A program made the translations under genes and the position numbers. A stretch of DNA of 64,000 nucleotides from Hepsetus odoe (lineage: Eukaryota; Chordata; Actinopteri; Characiformes; Hepsetidae), in contig CM029368.1 of assembly GCA_017165825.1 (NCBI GenBank), positions 25,865,336-25,929,335 on the forward strand, read 5' to 3'. Below the pieces are notes generated by a model. The model ran no database searches, was not told where the DNA came from, and was given only the letters and a program-made list of their open reading frames with translations. Shown piece by piece: positions 1 to 11,398 of the stretch. Position 1 is the first letter of the stretch. Every line of letters starts with the position of its first letter.

Positions 1-1009
1 AACTTCATGAACAGTATTTGATTCGAGAGGATTCAGAATTACACACTGAATACAGGAACTCAAACAGTGGTGAAATAAAGACGATAGAGTCCAGGACCCG
101 TGCATTGTCAGGGTCCTCTGTTTGTCCCGTTGATAGGGTTGAGATCATGTCCATGATGGAGTGTGACGCAATGGGAATAAAATGCGGGAGAGGAGGAGGA
201 GGGTGCCATCATGCACAGAGCAACACTGTGAACCAAGCTATTCCAGCACTACTGCTGCCATTCAGAGTCGCCCTGGGCTTTGGGTCTGCCAACTTCTCAC
301 ATCGGCAAGACGTGGTGGCACTCCTCGTGATGTGCGACCCTTTGCCCTGCCTGTGGTGGTAGCTTTGTGTGATGGGGACATAGCTAGGGGTGGAAATGGC
401 AATGCCTTTATTGGGAACATAAAAAAATCTTTCCTCCTATTGGTCCAAACTTTGGAAGGTCAGTCAAAATACCTTCATCTAGGTGATAAACATTCTTAAT
501 TCCAGCCAATGCTTTAAGCTACGGGACTTGTTCTTATATGTTTAAAATCATAATGTGATGCAATTGTCAGCTGGATTTTGTGCTACCGGGGGGGGGGGGG
601 GTTCTGTGCAGATACATTTTATGTTAATGAAGGAAGTTTACCATGTAAACTGTGCCCTCAAAGGTTCATCAATCTCCTTGAGGTCCAGTTTTGTACCTTG
701 AGTCTGTTTATTGCAGAAGAAGGGGCAAATCTGACCCTTTTCATTACATTAATGTCTGAAAGGAGATCAATAAAAAAGAAAGCCTGGAGTTTGCATCTGG
801 TGCAAACAGTTAATCCACTTTAAAACGTACTTGCATGGTGGAGACATGCTGATGGTGGAGTTCTAAATCCCGGTGACACCCCACAACAATTTTTTGGAGT
901 ATGAGCACTACAGTGTCACCCAAGCCTTGCCAAGTTGTCTTGTGTGAAGCGTTCTTTCTTCCAGTCAGTGGCAGACAAGCAGTTCCACTAGTCTCTTGCA
1001 GAATGCTCT
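1..1009. other. Intergenic, no gene recognised
   Basis: I see no exon, RNA gene or clear repeat in this stretch. Short open frames exist but have no recognisable protein character. A run of 14 G lies at 588-601. It could be 3'-flanking DNA of a gene to the left, but nothing here shows that. Confidence 0.5.
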
Positions 1010-1217
1010 CCTCCCACAGTCCAAACATATGCACATCAAGTGGACTGGAGATGCCTAATTGCCCCCTAGGTGTGAATGTGTGCGGGTGTCTACCCTGTGA
1101 TGGACTGGCGACTTGTCCAGGGTGTTTCTCCTTTCGCCCTCTGTGTGCTGGGACAGGCTCCAACACCGCCTGGGATCCTAATCAGGATAAGGGTTAAGGT
1201 GATGATTAGATGACGGC
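1010..1217 (+). repeat. Widespread fish retroposon end, copy 1
   Basis: The stretch carries a set of phrases that recur in this window and in many fish genomes: CCACAGTCCAAA, then GATGGACTGGCGAC, CTTGTCCAGGGTGT and GGGACAGGCTCCA, ending in a GGATAAGG-like tail. Related blocks occur at 1641-1790, 3490-3625, 16220-16385, 25872-26062, 29400-29565, 57719-57905 and 62190-62385. I infer a non-LTR retrotransposon 3' end, possibly of the RTE/Rex type, but cannot name the family without a repeat library. Confidence 0.6.
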
Positions 1218-1304
1218 TTTACTTTTTATATCGAAGTAAGTTAATAAACAAGTAAACAAACAATACTTTCAACATGCAGCTGCTGAAATAATAGTGGGTA
1301 TCAG

Positions 1305-1642
1305 TCCATCTATTCATCCATCTATCCATATATTCACCCATCCGTCCATCCATCCTTTCGTCCATCTATCCGGTTGTGTATCCATCCACCCAACCATCCA
1401 TCCATCCATCCATTCAATAATCTGTCCATCCATTTATTCATCTGTTTGGCTGTCTATCCATCAATCCATCCATCCATCCATCTGTCCATCCGTCCGTTCA
1501 TCCATCTATTCATCCGTCCAGCTATCCACCCATCCATCCATCCATACATATGCCCGTCCATTCCTCTGTCCATCCATCCGTCCATCCGTCTATTCATCCA
1601 CCCTCCATCGATCCATTGATCCGTCCATCTATCCATCTATTA
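1305..1642. repeat. Imperfect CATC/CATY tetranucleotide array
   Basis: About 340 bp of nearly pure CATC, CATT, CGTC and TATC tetramers. The open frames across it (HPSIHPSIH on one strand, DGWMDGWM on the other) are translations of the repeat, not genes. The array abuts a reverse-oriented retroposon end at 1641-1790. Read on the minus strand it is a GATG-type tail directly after that end. Confidence 0.9.
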
Positions 1643-1790
1643 TCTTAGCTGCTTATTCTATCAAGAGCTGCTTCAGTGTTGGTGTCTATTCGAGCGCTCA
1701 CAGAGTGAAAGGTGGAGAAAGACCCAGGACAATTCACCGGTCCATCACAGGACAGATACACACACACATTGTGCCATCATAACTTCAGAT
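1641..1790 (-). repeat. Retroposon end, reverse copy beside CATC array
   Basis: Contains CGGTCCATCACAGGACAGA and the AGCTGCTTATTCTAT segment, the reverse complement of the block seen at 1010-1217. With the adjacent array, it looks like an element body followed by its expanded tetranucleotide tail. Confidence 0.6.
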
Positions 1791-3489
1791 GATCTAAATG
1801 CTTTTGATAGTTCACACTGCTCAGTTGAGATTGATCAGGTTTATTTGTTCTGTGTTCTTTCCATCCTGAGCACAGTCCAGCTGAGTGGCACAGCATTTAA
1901 AACTGCAGGTTTACCCCAAAGTGACCCCCAGGAAACCGCAGCACAGTTTCTCATTATATTCAGTGGGATTTCAGCCAGCATCCTGTAACCCCACAGCAGC
2001 TGAAAACGGGAGTCTGAGGATCAGCCTTATCTTGAGACAAATGTTCTTGGCTCCAGTTTGCTCCTATTAATGGTCCACGTCAGAGAAGCAGCGGCAACCA
2101 AAACCGGTTCATGACAAGTTGTACATCGACAGCTGACAGCTGACACACACACACACTTTCAATAACTGTGCAGAAAATATAACTCTCCATATAGGCTCTA
2201 TTCACAATCAGCAAAGCTATTTTAATACATATTTACACTCTTTAAAAGACAAAGGGCAGTAAATTTATTTTAAAGTTTAAATCAGATATAATGGCTGCTC
2301 TAAACACTCCTCACAGTCAAAAGACATCAGATTTGCATTGATTTTATACTAATGCTTAATTGAATTTAAATAAATGCTCGTTTCTCCTTTGTGCTATATT
2401 GTAGATGTTGTGAAGGTATTTCTCGTGGTCAGTGTTGACACAGTTGATGCTCTTTGCTATTCTTTGGCAGGGTAATTGTGCTACCCTGCGATTGCCATCT
2501 CCTTGTCTTGGAATGTCGTCTCCTTGTCTGATCTGGCTGCTGTCTGTCCCCATACCTGCTGTGACAGAACATCATCCTAAGATAGAGTCTGATAGAACCT
2601 CCTCCCCAGATTCTAGAACGGCTTGTTGTTCCACGCCTAGTTTTATTCCAGGACCCATGAGGGCTGGAGGGTGTGTGCTGTAGGTGTGTGGCGAGAAGCG
2701 ACAGAACGACATATTAAAAAGAGTCTCTCAAGCGTTCTAACTTAGGAATGTTGGAATCACTGGATAATATCTATTTACAGCATGTCCCTTTTTCAAAATT
2801 TCCAAAACAAAGCATTCAATGTTTTGCAGACTGGTGAATGTGTGGAGAACCCATCTTCAGACATGAACTTTAGACAGCCATGACTGGAAAAAGTCCACAC
2901 TCGCCTTTTCACAAGTCGCAGGAGTTTCTCCATTTCATTCCTAACTGGAAATACTCTGTGTGGTTTAGGCGAGGAGTGGCGCCTGGGTAGATAGCTAATT
3001 TGCTCCTAAACGATCTGTCACCATTCTGCGATGTCAGTATCAGCCTGAGGTTCCTGAATCTCCTTGTCTCTCCAGATAAACTACTTCATGGCATCTTCAT
3101 GTAAATGTTCATGACCCTCTTTCTTTCTCAGAATATTTGTTTGATGTCAGTATTGTGCATGAAAACTTCAACACATCCTCTCGTTCTTTGAGAAATCTCC
3201 AGAAATGAACTTGCTCTGTTCACACATGGACTGTGTAAGACGGGGGGTTGGAAGCATCCATTTAATGCCTTTGGTATCCTTCGGGTAAGATATTGAAGAC
3301 TTTAGAGGTTTTACAGATCTCACTACACATATTGTTGTCAGTGGTTGTGACAGGAACCAGGAGGTTCCTCAAGTGGATGAGTGCAAACATATTCTGTTGA
3401 ATCGCCTTTATCTCATTATGAAACTTTCCTTTCCTGATGGGGGAGGTCTTGGGTGATAAGGTAGAGGAACCTCACATGTCCTAGGTTCG
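1791..3489. other. Intergenic, no gene recognised
   Basis: AT-moderate unique-looking DNA. Open frames at 1885-2070 and 2432-2683 have no domain, repeat or splice context that would support a gene. A short CA run occurs near 2143-2155. Confidence 0.45.
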
Positions 3490-3625
3490 ATTCTCTGGTG
3501 AGAGATGATGGACTGGAGATGCCTACACTGTGTGTGTGAGTGAATGGCTGTCCTGGGATGTTTTCTCCAGGGTGTTTCTTCCACCCTGTTATCCTGGTTA
3601 GGATGAGCAGCTGAGATAATGGCCG
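3490..3625 (+). repeat. Decayed retroposon end
   Basis: Holds GATGGACTGGAGATGCC, then CTCCAGGGTGTTTCTTCC and CCTGTTATCCTGGTTAGGAT, in the same order as the copy at 1010-1217 but more diverged. It resembles part of the same fish retroposon family. Confidence 0.5.
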
Positions 3626-3894
3626 ATTGGATGTGGGTTGTCTCTTTTCTCCAGCACTGAATGCATTTATCAGAATGTTGAAAACAGGCACCAGATCTCA
3701 GCCCAGTCGAACACTTCTGCAAGATTTTGGACTGATTTGTTAGACAGCAATCTCCACCACCATCTGAGGGAATATCTTTTAAAAGCAAGGTATAATCTCC
3801 CTCCTGTGCAGCTCCAGACCTGTCTAGACTCTGTCAAGGTGCATGCTGACTGGTAGTACCTCTTCATTTTACAGCAACACTTTATGTTGGTGTT

Positions 3895-4265
3895 CCATCC
3901 ATTTGCTTTCATATAATTTCATTTAATTTTTCATATTTTGCTTCCAAATTTCCAAACCTTTTTGTGTTTTTAACATCTTGTTGAGGAACATTTCTCCAGA
4001 TCTTCCTGAAGGACAGTTTTTGTGTCTCTCATTTTCAGTCCAGTCTCTGTACCTGAGTAGTTCTCCAGATCTTCCTGAAGGACAGTGTTGTTGTCTCTCA
4101 TGTTCAGTCCAGTCTCTGTACCTGAGCAGTTCCGCAGATCTTCCTGAAGGACAGTGTTGTTGTCTCTCATTGTCAGTCCAGTCTCTGTATCTGAGCAGTT
4201 TGATTGTTTTGTGTTGGTTAATCCACACAGTGATCTCCATCTGAGCCTTCAAGCAGAACAAAGTG
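3895..4265 (-). mobile_element. MITE-like fragment with internal triplication
   Basis: Read on the minus strand, this matches the right half of the element at 40700-41366: GGTACAGAGACTGGACTGAA, a GAGAGACA segment, then CTTCAGGAAGATCTGGAGAA. It is therefore a partial copy of the same short DNA-transposon-like family. A segment of it has been tandemly triplicated here. No transposase is encoded. Confidence 0.55.
3993..4199. repeat. 69-bp tandem repeat, 3 copies
   Basis: Three head-to-tail units of exactly 69 bp (3993-4061, 4062-4130, 4131-4199). Each begins with a TCYSCAGATCTTCCTGAAGG-like phrase and ends in CTGAGYAGT, with only a few differences. Since 69 is a multiple of three, open frames of about 65-110 codons persist on both strands. 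I treat these as artefacts of the repeat. Confidence 0.9.
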
Positions 4266-5836
4266 TCTAATTTAAAACATGAAGCAGTGAAGATACAGAT
4301 GATTCCAGATGATCAGATGATGAGTTTTCTGCTGATGCTGAATGCTGGGTGGAACCCCCCCTTGATTTGCTGTTATATTGCATACAGACTGTGAAGGAAA
4401 TTGTATGTTTTGAAGGCTGAACTGCTGTATTTATTCCAAAAAAGATTTGGTTTTCCATGAAATGGGCCCTTTAAGAGGTCTGCAGTGAAATAAGAGCAAA
4501 GCCATACAGCCCTGATATTACTGCAGCCTGATGCAGCAGAGCGTTACAGATGCCGACGTGGTGCTCGGACCACGGAGGACGTTCAACAGGAGGCAAGTGT
4601 GCAGGACATGCCTACAAGATTGTGTGCCTTTCTCAGCCTTTGTGCTACAATAGCAACGCTTACATGGCAGCCTTTGTATAGGAGACAGTGGAGGACAACT
4701 CTGAGCCTGCACAAAAGCCAGGCTCCTGCAGACAGACAGGCAGACAGGGGGAGGGAATGTGGGAGGGGGAAGGGGAAAGGAGAGAGAGAGAGATGGCAAA
4801 AACTCAGCCTGAGTCTCTAAAGCATAGAGAAAGAAACCAAAGGACAAAAAGACAAAGGCTCACATGTGCTGGGAGCTCGTCTGCCAGAGAATCTTGATTT
4901 TCTCCCCACATCTTTATAAACAAACAGTCATTTCTAGCATCAGCTTCAGCTCAAACATCATACTTTCTTTCTCCATGTTAGACCATTTAATGAGAGGCTA
5001 ATCCAGCTGCTGGTCTGGGCTCTCCCTTCTGTAGCAACTGGGTATCCTTTAGTTCACTCGCTCAGTGCCAAGATTCAAGATTTTGGTGCTTCAAGGTGCT
5101 TTATTTTTCAAATGCTCAGTAATACAGATAACCAGCAGTGATATGTTACCTGATACACCTGGAACACATATGAAACATACAAAACAATGTCCACTGATCA
5201 GAAAAATCTAACAATACATATACAAAAAATCTGTACACTGTGTATGTACAATGTAAAATATTTGAAGGGAAATGTGTGAACCATTTATTTACAAAAGCAT
5301 GGACAGAGGACAATGCACGTCATGTGAAGAAAAGAGCAAGACATGGTGCAGCAGCAAAACATGCACACTTTGGCAATTAAATGTGCAATTAAGGCAAATT
5401 GTGTTGAGTATTCCATGTAAGGGCATTAGCGTAGCTTAAAGACTGCACTGTCATGCAATCATACTGATCTACCTACTGATCTTGGGATCAGGAACCGTAA
5501 TATTAAAGTGTTATGACGTCAAACATCTGTTGCTGCCATGTCCCTGCTGTGTGATATTTACTCTGTCCATCGTTATCACAGCACCGGCCCATCCTGGCAT
5601 TGCAGAAAGCTGCGATATGCAAATGAGATCAAAAAGTATTTCTGAGTTATTCATGTAATCCAGCAATAGTCTTTAATGTGTGTTTTTAAATTGTATTTAA
5701 ATAAGTAGAAATACAGTCAGAAAACTGCAACGAGGTCAGCAGCACTACAATACCCAGTCTTTTAAAAATCCTCAGATTGACAACCTGGACAATATACTGG
5801 ACTATATACTGTAATAATGCAATCATTTTCTAAAGG
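4266..5836. other. Intergenic, no gene recognised
   Basis: Nothing firmly supported. A purine-rich stretch with AGAGAGAGAG lies near 4780-4795. The rest is AT-rich without clear repeats or exon signals. Confidence 0.45.
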
Positions 5837-5968
5837 TATAATAATAATCATTATCATCATCATCCTCATCATGATGTTGAGGATGATGATAGTAGTAGTA
5901 GTAGTGTTGTATGATGATGATGATGATAGTAGTAGTAGCGTTGTATGATTATTATCATCATTATTGTT
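5837..5968. repeat. Mixed ATA/ATC/GAT/TAG trinucleotide microsatellite
   Basis: Alternating blocks of ATA, ATC, GAT and AGT trinucleotides. GTTGTATGATGATGATG and GTTGTATGATTATTATC mark a duplicated sub-block. The block lies about 300 bp upstream of the CpG-rich promoter. Confidence 0.85.
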
Positions 5969-6269
5969 ATGAACAGAGGATTTGTAAAGTTAGAATTTAA
6001 TTGAACAGTGTAATATTTTCTGTTGATTGGGAAATCAATCCAGTAAAATGCACCTAAATGGAATAAAACAGTTTTTTTTACCCCTGAGGTCCCCTGTACG
6101 TTAGTAAAACAGTAACAGGTTCTTTTTAAAGCATGTCTTACACAAAAGAAACGGCGGGATGGCGCATCATGAGGAGGGGGGGGGGGCGCTGGAAGGAGTT
6201 GGAAGTTTCTAAAGGGGTGGAGGGTGGGGGTTAAAAATGACATCATTCCCAATTTACATAAACCTCGGC

Positions 6270-6440
6270 TTTTATGCGTGATTGGTCCGTCGGGCTCGAG
6301 AAACCCGAAGCCCTTTTGATTTTCATTCGCGCCTTTGAAAGAACGCCCTGCCCTCCCCCCCTCCTCCGCCGGCGATGGTTCAGCCCGGGATGGGTGAGGG
6401 AGCGTGTGCGTGTGTGTGCCCGCGACCAAAAGCGTTGATC
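6270..6440 (+). promoter_or_regulatory. CpG-rich promoter of the PRR36-like gene
   Basis: Composition changes abruptly from AT-rich to CpG-dense at about 6150 and stays so until about 6680, as expected for a vertebrate CpG-island promoter. ATTGGTCC near 6281 is an inverted CCAAT box, and CGGCTTTTATGCG just before it is weakly TATA-like. C-rich CCTCCCCCCCTCCTCCGCC near 6350 could bind Sp/KLF factors. The direction and link to the exons at 21.8 kb are inferred from position: no other CpG-rich block lies between 6.7 and 21.7 kb. Confidence 0.55.
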
Positions 6441-6680
6441 CCATTCTTCGGAGGAGACGTGCATCTCTCTCTCACTCTCTCTATCTCTCTCTCTCTCCCA
6501 CTGTCTCTCCCGCATCATTTCGTTTTCAGCGACCCAGGCACGTCGGCGTAGACGGCCATCCGGCTCTAGACGACCTGACACGAGCATTTAATTTATTTTG
6601 TCGCCGTTTTTCAAGCGCAGTTTTCCAAGGGATCCGAGGGAGGAGAGCAGCCTCACTGGGCGTAGCTGGAAGAGGAAACG
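6441..6680 (+). other. Probable noncoding first exon (5'UTR)
   Basis: CpG-rich sequence containing a CT-rich stretch (about 6465-6510), then unique GC-rich DNA ending near GAGGAAACG|GTACAG (gt at 6681). An alternative donor, GATGG|GTGAGG, lies at 6393/6394. The next exon with a good acceptor on this strand starts at 21756, leaving a first intron of about 15 kb. Neither the transcription start nor the donor choice can be settled from sequence. Confidence 0.4.
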
Positions 6681-8636
6681 GTACAGTCCTTACTGTTGCC
6701 TTATTTGGCTCTTTTTTCTGGACTGAATCATTTTTTCACGACCAGTGTCTTTTATAATTCATGATATTCGTTTACTCCGTGGAAATAACCTGTAAAATTG
6801 CATGTGCGTCTGCTTGATCTCCTGCAAGGGCGTTTTTCTGTGCCTGATTTGAATGCATTGGGCTCCTTCACAGCAGCTCTGCCTGCTTAATCTATTAATA
6901 TGCAAATGCATTTGTCCTGCTTTGTGCATTGTGTCTTGATCAGACTGTTAAAGATGATGTATATCTGACTTATTTATGCATATTTATCTGTAAACCTGTG
7001 CATCCAGTATTGGAGGTTCCCAGTGGCTGAACTTGTTGAATGTATTCTTTAAAATGAGCATCCTGATCTATCCCTCATTTATAATGACTACTGCATGTAG
7101 TCCCGCATTGAGCATCCCTGACAAAACTGAGCAGGGGTGGATGGAGACGGAGGATGACAGAGCAGGGCGGATCCTTCATTGTGGCTGGGAACCACGGTCC
7201 TCCTATGAAATCCCATTCTGGATAAACTGCCCCCAAAAAGCAGCATAACCCCATTTATGGTGGGTCAGTGGTAGAGGCTGGAGAGAACTTTTTTTTTTTC
7301 CTCGCCCCTGCCTCCATTCTCCATCCTTTGGGGTCTTTTGTTCTGGGAGGCCACTCATTCATCCAAAGGGGGACTGAGTTCATCACCCGGATTGCTCGCC
7401 CACTTTCGAGACCGGGGTGCAATCCCGTTTCACTTTTTCTTCAGTCCTGTTCGTCTTGGGTGCTGATCTTTTTTTTGTCCTGATCTTTTGTCAGGGCCTT
7501 ATTCCAGGCCACCGTCAGTGGGATACGCAGACAGACTGTCTGTCTGGTGTCTCCGTCCCCACAATGGCAGCTCTCCTCTCCGTATGGAGTCCTGCAGAGC
7601 CACATTCAAGCGGGGCGATTACAGCTGGCCAGGGCAGGTCAATATTTTGGCCATGATCCAGCACCAGATATCGATGCCTTCCCAGATAAACTGGGCCCCA
7701 GGGCGATTCATGTGATCGGCTTTGTGGCGACAGGCTGGACGGAAGGTAATGCCGCTGGAGAGCCTGCTGAGCGCTTGTGTGGCAAAGTTTATACTGTATC
7801 CCTGACCTACCAGCGCGTCCTCCTTATCGCTTGTGTAATCGCGGTTCAAAAGGGCAGAACGACACCTGTGGTCCATCACTCCTAAAGGCCACAATGGTCT
7901 GCATGCACATTTTCAGCTTCTGCCGTGTGGTGTGCTCGTTTGTGTGGCTGTGAAGATGAGGGATGCCCTTTAAATTGTCATCAGTTTTCAGCCTACTTAG
8001 ATCATATCATAATGGCAGGTATCGCCAAAGGACAAATTTTCAAAGCGCAGTTGTGGTGAAAGAGGACATCCAGGTGTGAAAGAGGAAGAGGCAGAAGACG
8101 GGAAGAAATGGAGATGGGGACCCCTTATAGGAGCAGGTGAAAAAAGATGAAGAAGAATCATGTATCTGAGGTTTGTACCTCTGGTTCAAAGCAGAATAAT
8201 GGAGCAGAGGGGGTGAAAATCCCCAACTGACCCGTACCCGAAAGTCTTACAGCTGAACTGACCCACACCTGAACTCTCCGCTGTCAGAGATGGATTATCA
8301 CACCCAGTATTAAAGCCTTACAGAGTTACTGAGCGCTTCATTCGATAGGCTGTTTTACACAGCCACAGTTCATCATCAGCATATTTTTAATAATGTCACA
8401 TCGTAATATTTAGAGAACACCCTCCACTTATCTTCTGTTTTCCTTGCTGTGCTCCACTTCCTCTTGATTCTGCTGCTAGAAATGCTCAAGAGAGAGGAAA
8501 CGAAAGTGTATGAAGTCCCATATTTTATCAGCCTCTAGTACCGACTGTGAATTTTATAAACGTGCATGGAGTCAAAGCTCACTTAATGCTTTGAATGCAG
8601 CCAAATATCAATAATTTGCCTCACAATCTGAAATCA

Positions 8637-8808
8637 GGCCCCAGGGTCGGCAGGTTGTTGGTTCCAGTCCCAGATCAGTAGGTTGAGGTACCATTGTACC
8701 GCCCCCATCACTGCTTCCCGGTTGCTGGATAAGTCTGCCCCCTGCTGCATGTGTGTGTGTGTGTGTGAAAAAGAGTATCACAATGGCAAATAGTCACTTT
8801 CACTTCAC
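8637..8808 (+). mobile_element. tRNA-derived SINE, family A, 5'-truncated
   Basis: Begins near the B-box region (TTGGTTCCAGTCCC), continues through ATCACTGCTTCC and CCCCCTGCTGCATG, and ends in the family tail AATAGTCACTTTCACTTCAC. An internal GT run sits in the middle. A much diverged member of the SINE family whose best copies are at 30366-30639 and 49313-49566. Confidence 0.75.
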
Positions 8809-9118
8809 ATCTTTGGAAAGCTTGAGCCCGGAATGAAAGGTTATAATAAAGGGGCGTTTAACCCGTTTCTGATTGGCTCAGTGGTGCGATTCACTGTAGG
8901 TGCTTTTACTTTAACCCCTGCGGTGTCATTGATTTGTCCTCTGCTCTGTCTTATCCCGGGACGGTCTATCGACCTCAATATCTGAGCTTATATTTACCCG
9001 CAAACAAAAGACATAAAATGACATCTGGTCCTCCGGTGAGCGCTTCACGTGATCTTGATTAAAAATATCGATTTGGGTGCTAATCTGGGCTCGGGCTGCC
9101 ATCGGACATGAAAGTAGG

Positions 9119-9288
9119 GTGGTGAAAGTGAAAGGGACTATTTGTCATTGTGAAACGCGACTAAACGTAATGCAGCCTGTGGGCGGCCATATCCAGCACA
9201 CAGGGAGCAGCGATGAGGACGGTACCTTGATCAAGGGTACCTGGGGCTTAGTCTCTAAACACAAGACCACCGCTGTCACCATCCCTGG
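9119..9288 (-). mobile_element. tRNA-derived SINE, family A, truncated
   Basis: On the + strand it starts with GTGAAAGTGAAAGGGACTAT (the reverse of the family tail). It continues through GGGAGCAGCGATGAGGACGG and TACCTTGATCAAGGGTACCT, and ends in GACCACCGCTGTC. The tRNA-like head is decayed. Confidence 0.8.
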
Positions 9289-9883
9289 AGATCCAACCAC
9301 AGCCTTCCCCACCTGATTAACTTGTTCAGACAGCCTTGATTGGCTGGATTGGTGTTAGGTAATGAGGTCAGGTGTGCTAAATACAGGTTGGAACTAAACT
9401 CTACAGGAAAGCAGATCTTCAGGAGGAGGATCATGCAAGCTCCTTTAACCTGAGACCTGCCGTCTGCGGATCTGTCACGCACAGGCAGAGATGTTTCCTC
9501 AGTAACATCTTCCCTGCTCAACGTGAGAGACGGCTCGTCGTGCATGTTGTTTTAAACAGTGTGATGAATGTCAGGCTTCACTGTTGGGATGCACAGATCA
9601 TGAATTTTTATGGCCTTTTTTATTCAGCCCAATTAGCCCGAGGTGATTTTTATTAGCCCTGCTTTAACTCGAAGCTCACGCTGTGTTGGATAATGAGCCC
9701 ACAAGGACATTTCCAGTCACAAGACGATGGGACTGTTTTCTCATTAAGAGGCCGAACTGGCCTTTTTAAAATAACATCGATTAAATAAAGCGACTTCCTG
9801 TGTAGTCATGTTTCATTGTGCATAATGGCACAGGTGTAGTTCCGGTGTGTCCACCTGCTACGTATTTGATTGGTTTGGACAGA

Positions 9884-10092
9884 TTTGAAGTGAAAGTGAA
9901 AGTGACCATTGGTCATTGTGAATACACAGCACATAGTGAAATGCATCGTCACATTGTCAGTGGGCAGTATATCCAGCACCGGGGAGCAGTGATGGGGACA
10001 GTACCTTGCTCAAGGGTACCTCAGGTCAGCCTGCTCATCTGCGATGCGATCCTGGGGCCTAGTGCCTAAACTCTAGACCACTGCTACCCTCT
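9884..10092 (-). mobile_element. tRNA-derived SINE, family A
   Basis: Reverse copy: GAAGTGAAAGTGAAAGTGAC tail, GGGGAGCAGTGATGGGGACA core, CTTGCTCAAGGGTACCTCAG, and a decayed head ending in CTAGACCACTGCTACCC. The second minus-strand copy within 1 kb. Confidence 0.85.
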
Positions 10093-11149
10093 AAATATAT
10101 ATTTAAAAAAACACTTTATATTTTTTATTCTTAACATTTAAGGATTCATATTAATTACAAAAAGATACAAAATAAAGCTGTAAATGTGTAGCTTTTTTGC
10201 CCAATTCTGGTAGTGACAAGAATGTTATTCGAATGTTTTTCCCTTACTTAGCCTGCTGTTATTATGCTGACATTTACCCTTAAAACAAAGCTACGTCGGG
10301 TAGTTTTGTGCAGCTGCCCAGATACATGCCAGTGAAATTACTCTAATGCACAGTGACCCGTTCGTTGTGGATTGTCAGAAGAAGTGCCGGCAAGGACGTG
10401 GGGTGCTGACCCCATTTTCATATTCTCGGTGTATGTAACCCATTACTAAAGGTCATGGTGGATGTTTCTCGCCCCCTAGCAGTGTAGGACGAGTTCTTGT
10501 GCCATCTTTACCATCTTGTTTCAGCGAATTCGTGACCCACTTTACAGCGCCTCGCCTCCCTAACACCCAAGCCCGCAGGCCATTTGGGTTCAGGCCTACG
10601 CCGCTACAAATTACCCACGTGTCACATCATGACGAGTAGTTGCCGTGGAAGCCTGGAGAATGTTGGAATGACTCAGCCCTGTCCCGGGCCCGCTGCGATT
10701 GGACAGCGTGGCCATCCGTCTTCCTTATTCCCAGAATAATTACTACAGGGACTGAATGACCTCACAAATGCCACAAGCGGCCCCATTTATAATCATCTAA
10801 GCTGGCATCGGAGTCTGCAGTCGTACGATTATCTGGACCACAACTGTCACTGATATTCTCAGGGTGACCGCTCTGTGGCTCCCAGTGTTTACCCGAGATG
10901 GACGTGCCAGAAGTGCTGTGGTTTTCCTGCTGCAAGAGTGCTTGTGCTTGCTTTTTCAAGATAACGCTTGATGCTGTGCTGGCTTTGGTGTGCTCCGTTG
11001 CTGCTCTTCAGATTTCACCATGGATGAGGGCAGTTTTCAGCCACAACCGTTGCCTCTGGGGATTGGACCCAGTGAAGCGTCGTTAGCGCGGTTGGTAGCC
11101 CGGCTGTTTCATAATGAGCTTGATTCTCACATGGGGCAGTTGTACTTTT

Positions 11150-11398
11150 GCGGGGCAGCGGGGCCTAATGTTTAGGCCTCAGGATCAGAAGGTGGTGCGT
11201 TCGAATCCCAGACTGGTAGGTCATTCTGTGATCAAGGTACCGCCTCCAACACCGCTTCCTGGGCGGCGGTTGTATGACTGCCCCCTACTGCATGTTGTAT
11301 GTGGGTTAAATACAGAGAAATAGTTTTGCTGTGTGTGACTGCGTGGTGTGCCATGGGATCGCGATGGCAAATAGTCTCTTTCACTTCGCTTTCACTTT
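11150..11398 (+). mobile_element. tRNA-derived SINE, family A, near full length
   Basis: tRNA-like head with a decayed A box (GGCCTAATGTTTAGGCCTC) and a good B box (GCGTTCGAATCCC), then GATCAAGGTACCG, ACACCGCTTCCTGGG, CCCCCTACTGCATG and the tail TTCACTTCGCTTTCACTT. The RNA polymerase III boxes show the tRNA origin; it is not a tRNA gene. Confidence 0.85.

Noticed and set aside
1294..1782. 162-codon His/Pro/Ser/Ile repeat protein
   Set aside because: Translation of the CATC microsatellite running into a retroposon end.
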